Assembly (NCBI GenBank): GCA_051294375.1
Contig: CM119268.1
Coordinates: 19,623,934 to 19,687,933, forward strand
Direction: 5' to 3'
Origin: Paraspadella gotoi
Lineage: Eukaryota; Chaetognatha
Length of the DNA stretch: 64,000 nt
In this document: piece by piece, positions 56,710 through 64,000 of the stretch
Numbering within the stretch: the first letter of the stretch is position 1
Layout: the number at the start of each line of letters is the position of its first letter
The notes under the pieces: model-generated
Seen by the model: only the letters and a program-made list of their open reading frames with translations
What the model was told of the DNA's origin: nothing
Databases searched by the model: none
Made by a program: the position numbers and the translations under genes

Positions 56710-57030
56710 ACTCATACACCCATGTTTGTTTTATTTATGATGAATGATTCATTGCATCAATGAATGACTATCATCGCATCAATGAATGACTATCATCGTA
56801 TCAATGAATGATTATCATCACATCAATGAATGACTATCATCGCATCAATCATTTGGTTATTATCACATCAATCATTTGGTTATCATCACATCGATCATTT
56901 GGTTATCATCGCATCAATTATTGGTTATCATCGCATCAATCATTTGGTTATCATCGCATCAATCCTTTGGTTATCATAGCATCAATATTTGGTTATCATT
57001 GAAGGTAGGCGAGATCCTATTCTTTTATGA
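56350..57030 (+). repeat. Module C with 21-bp minisatellite
   Basis: Very close to 25262-25975, including AACGAGTTCAGGCTCTGCAG, ATTTATTCTGCGCTTTTTTC, minisatellite 56750-57000 and GTAGGCGAGATCCTATTC. Confidence 0.78.
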
Positions 57031-57294
57031 TTTTTCTTTTCTTGTTCTCCCTTTCTTTTTCATTCTTTTTCTTTTTCTTTCTAAAGGTAAGTTTTCTCCT
57101 TTTCTTTTTTTCCCTCTTTTTTTTTCCTTTTCGAATTTCTTCATTTCTCAGAAAAGATATTCACGGTGATTCTTAAGGAAGGATGCAAATCAGGAGGCGG
57201 AATTTAATGATGAATGCGAAGGGAAAATTTTTGCAACGAATATCAAGTAAAGAAACTAGTAAACGCTAAGTTAGTTTCTTTGCTAGGTAGTCTC

Positions 57295-57299
<5 letters not shown>

Positions 57300-57352
<53 letters not shown>

Positions 57353-57372
57353 ACTCTCTCTCTCTCTTTCCA
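57300..57372 (+). repeat. (TC)n microsatellite
   Basis: Long TC run just before a Penelope-like copy. Confidence 0.9.
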
Positions 57373-57374
57373 GA

Positions 57375-57640
57375 CATGTATTTTTCGAGTCTTCACGGTC
57401 TTCTAAATCTTTCACAAGGTGTCACTCGAGATTTTGTCTCACATTTACTTTTTTGCTCCGCTTCGCCCTTCGACCTTCACTCCGAGTCACAAGCGGCGTT
57501 CGGAATGATTGACAACACAAACGAAGTCAATTGGTCGATCTGCACAAATTTCAAATCAAACTGTCAAATCGCTGATGAAGGCTTGTAAAGCAAGTCGAAT
57601 CATGTCTGTTCAATTTAAATAAAATTCGTTGCAAACAAAA
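57375..57640 (+). mobile_element. Penelope-like 3' region with hammerhead-like core
   Basis: Ends with TCAAACTGTCAAATCG, core CTGATGA at 57572, stem II GGCTTG/CAAGTC, GAATCATGTC (GTC at 57604-57606), then tail ATAAAATTCGTTGCAAAC. Core base A15.1 is T here, so this copy is probably inactive. Upstream 57400-57560 is G+C-richer (CTCCGCTTCGCCCTTCGACC) and open on the plus strand, but not recognised. Confidence 0.5.
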
Positions 57641-57810
57641 ACTTTGTCAATTCTCTAACCAATAAATTTTTAAAAAAATATTTAGGATAGTAAATTAAAT
57701 CATGATAATATTTTTATATTAACAACCAATTATGTTTTTCGGAAATCAATAATAATTATACAAAATAATACAATATTACAAAATAATTATATTAGGAGAA
57801 AAATAGTTTT

Positions 57811-57927
57811 GGTTTAACAATGATTTTTTTTTTGACATAATTAGCCAGACATGTTTCGGCTCATTCAGTTAGAGCCTTCATCAGTGCTTTGACAATCAAT
57901 ATTGAAGTCTCTGTTTAAGTAAGTTTT

Positions 57928-57960
<33 letters not shown>
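57811..57960 (-). mobile_element. Penelope-like tail with canonical hammerhead core
   Basis: On the minus strand the core is 57884-57848: CTGATGA, stem II GGCTC-(9-base loop)-GAGCC, GAAA, then CATGTC with a GTC cleavage triplet and a two-base-pair helix III. Helix I can pair AGCA with TG(G)CT. The 3' tail AATCATTGTTAAACC follows. A GA tract lies on its 5' side. Confidence 0.6.
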
Positions 57961-57963
<3 letters not shown>

Positions 57964-58019
57964 AAAAATTGAGGGAGAGTTTCCAACAAAGAATAAGGTA
58001 AGGGATGCTGTTCAAGTGA

Positions 58020-58082
58020 TTTAAGAGGTCCTCAAAAGCCGAAACATGTCCGTTTTATATATTAAAATTATAATCGTTACGG
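58020..58082 (+). mobile_element. Penelope-like tail, 3' half
   Basis: AAGCCGAAACATGTCCGTTT followed by ATTATAATCGTTACGG. The 5' half of the hammerhead core is missing. Confidence 0.5.
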
Positions 58083-58099
58083 AAATTAAATTAAATACT

Positions 58100-59470
58100 C
58101 TATAAATAAGATTAAAATTAATTAATTCAATTAAATCAAGAGAGATCAAGCTAAGAGTAATAAATAGTTTACTAAAAGAGCACTCGCTATGAAAAATAAT
58201 CTTGCTGAAACCAAGAAAGACGAAATAAAAAACGAAAATTCCGATTTGATCAATTTATTCCCGAGATCGAGTTTCTGTTTCGCGAATAACGAATGACTCC
58301 GCAGCCGCCGCCACCGCGACCGCCGCCGTAGCCTCCGACGACGACGCCGCAGCACGAAGCCAGCGGCTGACTCTCTTATCTCTTTTTCTGATTAATATTA
58401 TTATTTCTCTTCGCGCAAAAGTTGATAATTCGTCGGCACATATCTCTTTGCCTTTGGCTGCGTTCTCTTTTTATCGGGTTTTCCCGTCGGTATTTTTTGC
58501 GAAACTACGATGGCAAAATATCATTGACTTCTAACTTGGCTTTGACGTTTTTAGCTTTTTTATATTCTTATTTATTATTTATTTATTTTCATATTTTTTT
58601 CTGGGGTTATCCCTGTTGCCGAAATCTCCTACCTATGGCGCTATGTGCCACGCTGCGAAGTCTTGATGCTGCGAACTCTTGATGAAGCGATGACGCAATG
58701 CTGCGATGCCGTGAATACGCGAAGCTCGAATGCTACAACTGATTTTTTTTGTTGGCGGCGGATCGCGTGACCAAAATCTTTCTCACCTGAAAAGATCGAT
58801 TTGCAGAGTAGATTTTGTCGTCGCTTTCGTCGTCGTCATCGTCGTCGTCGTCCTCTTTGTACCTTTCGCCTTTTTTTCGTTGTTCCTGTTTTCATTCTTA
58901 AGATTTTGGCTTTTAAAAAAATGACTTATAGTTGTACTATATTGTAGGATATATTTTATAAAAAATTTCTAAATTACTTTTTCATTATATTTTACATTTA
59001 TTCATGAAAATATTATGTTTCATATTTCTCATTTTATATTTTAGAACGAATAGAGGGATGTTAGTGTTATCCTCTGGAAGTACTTAAACAAAAGGTTAAA
59101 AATAGAATACTTAATGCTATCGGTTTTTATTATCGTCATTTGCTAAACAAAATAACTAAAAGGGATAATTTGTTGTTGGATCATGGTTACTGGTTAGGCT
59201 ATATTGTTATTGAATAATCTTTCTTTTCTCTCTTTTCTCTCTTTTCTCTCTTTTCTATAACTTCTATCTTTTCTGTCTTATTATCTTTTCTATCTTTTCT
59301 CTCATTTTTAACTTTTCTATCTTTTTTATCTCTTCTTCTTTCCGTCCTCATTCTCTTTTTTACCTCCCCCTTTCTCGCCAGTTTCAGTCTTTGCTATTGT
59401 CTTCCTTTTTTCGCCTCATTGATAAATTTTGATCACCTTTTCATCTTCCGACGCGGGTCCTCCACTATTT
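58100..59470. other. Mixed spacer with a CCG/GAC patch, no gene supported
   Basis: 58290-58365 is rich in CCGCCG and GACGAC triplets. 58640-58740 has loose GCTGCGAA/GATG repeats and 58815-58860 has GTCGTC triplets. 59220-59262 repeats CTTTTCTCT. Frames at 58146-58355 (minus) and 58422-58682 (plus) lack any family feature. Confidence 0.4.
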
Positions 59471-59471
59471 T

Positions 59472-60059
59472 TTAGTCGGATCTGCTTTCAGCAGATCCTG
59501 ACTCTATAATTCACTTTGTCGGTCCGTCGGTCCACCCCCTCAATCTTGTTGGGCATTCATTTTATATCATGTCAGAACATCAAATTATGCAAAAAAAACA
59601 ATGTCCATCCGTCCTTCTGTCTGTCCGTCCGTCCGTCCATCCGTCCGTCCATCCGTCCGTCTGTCCTACCTTAGCAAAAAACACCAATTACTCGTGATTG
59701 GATTGATGGATTGGAATGAAATTTTGTGTGTGGGTAGGGAAGTGTGTGATTGAGCTGGATATGAAGTTTTGATGGAATCGTCTGAGTGGAAATGAGTTTA
59801 AATGGAAAAAACAAAAAAATATATTTCACTATTTGAATACCAATTACTCATGAATGGATGGGGCGATTGACTTGAAATTTTGTATTTGGGTGGAAAAGTG
59901 TGTGATTAAACTGGAAATCAAGTTTCGATGGAATCGTTTAAGTGGAAAAAATAAAAAACCTGTTTCACTAATTGATTTCTTTTTATTTTAAATGTAAATT
60001 CAAGATGTATTAATTAATCAAATAATTAATTAGTTAATTAACAAATTAGTCAATTTGGG
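59472..60059 (+). mobile_element. HINE-like element, 5' part
   Basis: TTTTTTAGTCGGATCTGC with hairpin GATCTGCTTTCAGCAGATC, (GTCY)n at 59605-59665 and two clear units whose landmark ACCAATTA recurs 156 bases apart (59683, 59839). It is cut at the SINE. Confidence 0.74.
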
Positions 60060-60070
60060 CTGAAGATGTC

Positions 60071-60249
60071 TCTCCGTAACTTCTATAACCCCCTTTAGTA
60101 GCCATGGAACGGGTCCTGGGCTTGGAACCAGGCTTGAGGGGTTGCGGCCGTCCTCACGCTTCCCGCAGGGTAGGTACTGGGTTGGGATTGAACCCGGTAC
60201 CTAGTGGTCATGAGCTGATGGCTTTACTCAATGAGCCACCGGGTCAGGA
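60071..60249 (-). mobile_element. tRNA-derived SINE
   Basis: On the minus strand it begins GTCCTGACCCGG, has an A box TGGCTCATTGAGTAAAG (60238-60222) and a B box GGGTTCAATCCC (60195-60184) at tRNA-like spacing, then a unique body (CCCTGCGGGAAGCGTGAGGA..) ending AAGTTACGGAGA. Flanks CTGAAGATGTC (60060-60070) and CTGAAGGTGTC (60250-60260) match at 10 of 11 bases and look like a target duplication. No oligo-A tail is seen. Confidence 0.7.
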
Positions 60250-60261
60250 CTGAAGGTGTCA

Positions 60262-61630
60262 TGCTTAGAGGCGGGGTGAACCTAGGCAATGCCCGACTAC
60301 ACATTTTACTTTCCTTTCCTCCAATTTCGGTCTTTTCTTCTTTCCTCCACTTTAATTTCCTTTCCTCCTATTCCCATCCTTTTTTCTTTCCTACATTTTA
60401 TTTTTCTTTCCTCGAATTTCTGTTATTTCCTCTTGGATGACACTCTCCGTTCGAGCGATCTCTTCACACTCTCACGAAAGTCCGTCTGTCCGGTCATCTA
60501 ACAGAGTTAAATTGTTCCTTGCAAATTTCATTGATTATATTTTTCTGCATAGAGGCTCACCCTACCGCCAGGGCCTTTCTCCCTCCCGGGTCTTCTCTTC
60601 CCCCTCTCAACGCCTCCTCCTCCTCATCCTCTCGTCGTTCCCTCCTCCTCATCCCCTAGTCACGGAATAGAGTCTTGGAGATCGGCATTACAACTTCTCC
60701 TCTCGGTCTCTCTCTCTCCCTCTCCCTTCTCCCCCTTTTATGTACCCTTGATACCCTTTGTTATACCTTTTTTCCTATTACCATTACATACGCTACTTAC
60801 CTCTTTTACCTGATGAGAGACTACTCAGAACCTACCTTTAGCTAGTTACCCATCTTCCCAGTTTTCTTTTTCAATTGCCGTTGCAGATGTCAGTTATTGA
60901 ATTTTCAGATTTTGATAAAAATTAAATTTAGATCAAATTTAATTCAAATAATACTATATTTATATTAAATTTAATTCTATTTACATTTAATGTAATTTTA
61001 TATCAAAACCATCATAGTCCCATTCCGTCATCCGCCTTTTTATGTACCTTTTTCAGCCCACAATGCCATCCACCATGCCATACACCATTCAATCTATTAT
61101 GCCATCCAATTTGCCATCTACAATACCATCTACCATGCCATTTACCTTGCTCTCCAACTTTTCTTCTCACTCTCAACCTTATCGCCCCAGTGGCGATGGG
61201 ACGCGGGCCGTCGTCTTCGTAAGCAGATTTGGCAAATGAGGCAATGCACTTAAGCACCTGCAATCTCGAACCCGCCCTCCGCCGCCGCCGCCGCCGCCGC
61301 CGCTGCAGCACCCCAATCCCCCAAAACCCTACCATCCGCCCTCACGACCGTCTTCCCTAGCGAAGTTTCATATCAACTTTAACTCTCTCTCTTCTTCCTC
61401 CTTGCTCTTTCCGTTTAACTTTTTTTTCTCTTTTTATTTCTTTTCAATTTTCTTTTTTTTAGTTTTTTCTTGTTTTCCTTTTTATTTTGGTTTTTAGTTC
61501 CTTTCTTTATTATCTCTTTTTTTTTCTTTTCTTCCTTGAAGGAGACGCGGCTATCAGGCGAATTTGCGAACGATAATTCAAGCTTAGACGTTTTTCATCT
61601 TTTCAGAGTCGAACCAACGATAATAAAATA
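60262..61630. other. CT-rich stretch with small repeats, no gene supported
   Basis: CTTTCCTCC-type repeats at 60310-60420, CT/CTC runs at 60570-60740, ATGCCATCCACC-type 11-12-bp repeats at 61058-61150, and (CCG)n at 61277-61302. A minus-strand frame over 61012-61335 is mostly translated repeat. Confidence 0.45.
61058..61150 (+). repeat. 11-12-bp repeat (ATGCCATCYACC)
   Basis: About eight imperfect units. Confidence 0.7.
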
Positions 61631-61631
61631 A

Positions 61632-62074
61632 CAAGTTTGAGTAAACAATGCCGGGTCTGCCCTCGATCAGTAGCGGTAAGCAGCTGATCAGATAATTAAT
61701 TAATTAATTAACGATTTTGACACGAATAAAAAATATTAATTAATTAATATTAATTTTTCGTTATCCACTTTGTCTCGCCTCTCAATCACAAAACTACAAT
61801 CTCGATCACAAAATTAATTAAATAATTAATTAATTAATTACAATTATTTAATAATTAATTAATTACTTATTTATTAATAATTAATTAATGCAGCTTGAAT
61901 TTACATTTAATATAAAAATAAAAAAAAGCATAATCAAATAGTCACTTGGACAATTCCATCAAAACTTTATTCCTGCTCAATCAGACACTCTCCTACCCAC
62001 ATACAAAATTTGAAGTCAATCGCCCCATTCACTCATGAGTAATAGTGAAAATAGTGAAATATATTTTTTTGTTT
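61632..62074 (-). mobile_element. HINE-like element, reverse, 3' part
   Basis: AACAAGTTTGAGTAAACAAT, GCCGGGTCTGCCCTCGATCA, TTAATTAA tracts, CAGCTTGAATTTACATTTAA, then two units in reverse. Confidence 0.68.
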
Positions 62075-62235
62075 TTAGTCGGATCTGCTTATAAGCATTA
62101 ACATATTTCATGTCAGAACATCGAATTATGATAAATTAAAAATTCCGTCCGTCCCACCTTAACAAAACACCAATTACCCGTGATTGGATGGATGAATTTG
62201 AATGAAATTTTGTATGTGGTTAGGGAAGTGTATGA
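62075..62235 (+). mobile_element. HINE-like element, forward fragment joined head to head
   Basis: TTTTTAGTCGGATCTGCTTA then ACATCGAATTATGATAAATT and one unit, ending at GAAGTGTATGATTG. It meets the reverse copy without a gap. Confidence 0.62.
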
Positions 62236-62249
62236 TTGATTTATTAGAG

Positions 62250-62980
62250 TAGAGCTAGAGAGAGATAAAGGTTTTTAACAAAGAACAGAGAATGGAGAGT
62301 GGATTGGGGATAAGTAGAGAAGAGACAGAGTTAAGGGAAGCAAAATAAGGTCAACCCTACTGAAGCAACTTAGTTCGTCTCTCCACGAACCGGGCATCCC
62401 TCATAAAGAATACTTTGGATAGAGGAAGGGGAGTCCGTCACTCCTGTTGCAAAAGAAGCAATAACGGATGACTGCTCACCTTACTGTCAGGTGAGAAGAG
62501 GGCTCTCGACAGGTGCAGCGGGCTCAATGGACATTTGAGTAGTATTAAGCATTATCCCCAAAGGATTTATCCCTGATCCAAACAGCATCAACTCGATATC
62601 ACTGTCTGGCAGTTGCCTCCAACTTTGAATGGTTTTAGGACCGTTCATATTTTTAACCAAGATTTTGTTTTATTTGCGCTTGTTTACAAACAAATCAAAT
62701 GCTTTTACTCCCTTGTTGGCTATTTTAAACAGTAATAAACATTTTTTGAATCCTCCTTTGTCGTCATTTTTAAAATCAATCAGAAAGTGAGGCAACTCAA
62801 ACTATTCACAATTTGATAATTTCATTTTCACCATTTTGGCTTTCAAAACTTTTACTTTATTTTCTTAGTTCTTTGTTGACAACCATTATCTCTCTTTCTC
62901 TCTCTCTCTCTCTCTTGCAACCACAGAGTTGAAACATGTCTATTGAGGATTTTACCGTAACGCCGTGAACGAGCTAGTAT
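62250..62980 (+). mobile_element. Penelope-like region with short open frame
   Basis: Bounded by TTTTTAACAAAGAACAGAG on the left and TTCTTTGTTGACAACC..GAGTTGAAACATGTC on the right (GTC at 62938-62940), the marks of the other Penelope-like copies. Inside, a minus-strand frame 62648-62487 reads MNGPKTIQSWRQLPDSD.. to a clean stop (53 residues). It is not recognised, and may be a degraded element ORF. Confidence 0.35.
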
Positions 62981-64000
62981 TTTCTGCTTTGCTATTTCTT
63001 TATAGAAATTTGAAGAATATCAATTTAGTAATATTTATTGTAGTAGATATAAAATGGGCGTGAGGCGTGAATCATGTAGCAAGTCTATTTCTCAACATAA
63101 AAAAGAGAAACTTATTAAAAAATAGTCAACTTTAAACTTAATCATAAAATTGAAAATATAACATTTTAAATTTTTACTAACTGTCATGAATCATTGGTAA
63201 TTTATCCTCACAGCTTTAGGTAAGTACGTCTCTTTTATAACTTTGGGTAAGAACAGTGAAAAAGGACTGACCAATCCGCGATCTACATTTAAAATACTTA
63301 ATCAGATACTTCCTAAGCGGCAAAATACGAATTTAATAATAAACAACCAAGAGTCTATCTTTTTTTTTTTTTAACCATGTCCATTTTTTAAACAAAAAAT
63401 TGTTGTTTGTAAACAATAAAAACTTTGTTTTCTCTAAACATAATTCTTATGTTATATCTTACACTTAATATATATTATATATATTATATATTATATGTAT
63501 TATATATATTGTATATATATATATACTGTACTGTATCTCCCTACTCTCTGTATTGTAGGCATAAGCTCTTCAAATGTTAAGTTTTAGTTCTTTAATTGCC
63601 TTGGTCTAAAACTATACCTTTTTCTAAGAAAGGTTATTTTAATACTACTTCCGGTTATTTTTCCTTTACCTCCGGTTATTTTTACCTTACTTCCGGTTTA
63701 TACAGATGCCCTGTTTTAAAAAATATACTTTTTAAATAATTAATTTAGTTTTAAATCATTGGTAGCAAATTATTTAATAAAAAATTAACAATAAGGAAAA
63801 ATTATGAGATTTTTTTTAGAAAAAAAAAATTTACAACACGAGGATTGCGCTAATTGACTTTGACGCTTCATTGGGTTGATACGCGGTCACATTTTTTTTT
63901 CAGATTTGAGTTAAAACTTATTTAATATTGATAAATAACGGGAAACCGAACCGAGTGAGAACTTGGGAGACAATTTTTTGATACTGGGGAGGTCTACAGC
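62980..64000. other. AT-rich stretch, no gene seen
   Basis: Contains a TATATA run (63467-63520) and three ACTTCCGGTT-like motifs (63647, 63668, 63689). No repeat family recognised. Confidence 0.4.
63645..63699 (+). repeat. 21-bp tandem motif with ETS-like core
   Basis: ACTTCCGGTTATTTTTCCTT recurs three times at 21-base steps (63647, 63668, 63689); the middle copy is CCTCCGG. The complement CCGGAAGT is the ETS-factor consensus. It may be chance within a small tandem repeat. Confidence 0.5.

Noticed and set aside
58146-58355. Arg-rich then hydrophobic minus-strand frame
   Set aside because: CCG/GAC triplet run followed by AT-rich DNA; no homology or splice evidence.
61195-61285. Second tRNA-like B box (GGGTTCGAGATTGC on minus)
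   Set aside because: No A box at the right distance; the position where it would be is a (CCG)n run.

Overview
The window looks like nuclear DNA of a metazoan, probably an invertebrate. It is AT-rich and very poor in genes, and it carries long (GA)n/(TC)n tracts, many minisatellites, eukaryotic transposons (hAT, Tc1/mariner, Helentron/HINE-like, LINE, tRNA-derived SINE, probable Gypsy LTR, Penelope-like tails) and one exon ending in a consensus GT splice donor. I cannot name the species. There are five N runs (4794-4803, 10544-10568, 22436-22445, 22600-22865, 38214-38238). Many repeat copies differ by single-base indels, so frames inside repeats are unreliable.

Genes. The only host coding piece I can support is a first coding exon on the minus strand at 3039-3634. 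It encodes a hydrophobic signal-type segment and the start of an immunoglobulin domain, then stops at a GTGAGT donor. The gene continues off the left edge, so 1-3038 is probably its first intron. An endonuclease domain of a LINE (37632-38213) is cut off by an assembly gap. Almost every other open frame is a translated microsatellite.

Layout. 1-2.2 kb: a giant inverted repeat built from a HINE-like element. 2.2-5.7 kb: intron edge, Ig exon and triplet-rich leader. 6-17 kb: a mosaic of segmental duplications (7.37-9.96 = 12.43-15.03; 6.75-7.35 = 16.30-16.91) with strand-switching hexanucleotide arrays and a 0.4-kb-arm palindrome around a gap. 18-24 kb: an 18-bp minisatellite, a Tc1/mariner MITE, a hAT MITE and two gaps. 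24-34 kb: HINE-like elements and three further interspersed modules, called here B (GC hairpin plus GTC triplets), C (TC tract plus 21-bp minisatellite) and D. 34-45 kb: two intact 611-bp hAT MITEs with perfect target duplications, an LTR-like segment, and a 1.55-kb direct repeat flanking the LINE fragment. 45.6-53.0 kb: a nested structure in which a 6.8-kb hAT-like element with about 560-bp inverted repeats sits inside another hAT MITE and itself contains a third hAT MITE, a HINE-like block and a Penelope-like inverted pair. 53-64 kb: more B/C/D modules, hammerhead-ribozyme-like motifs, a SINE and AT-rich sequence.

The main interest is mobile DNA: precise nested insertions readable from target duplications, a multi-copy HINE-like family with terminal hairpins and (GTCY)n, and dispersed hammerhead-like cores with a shared 3' tail.
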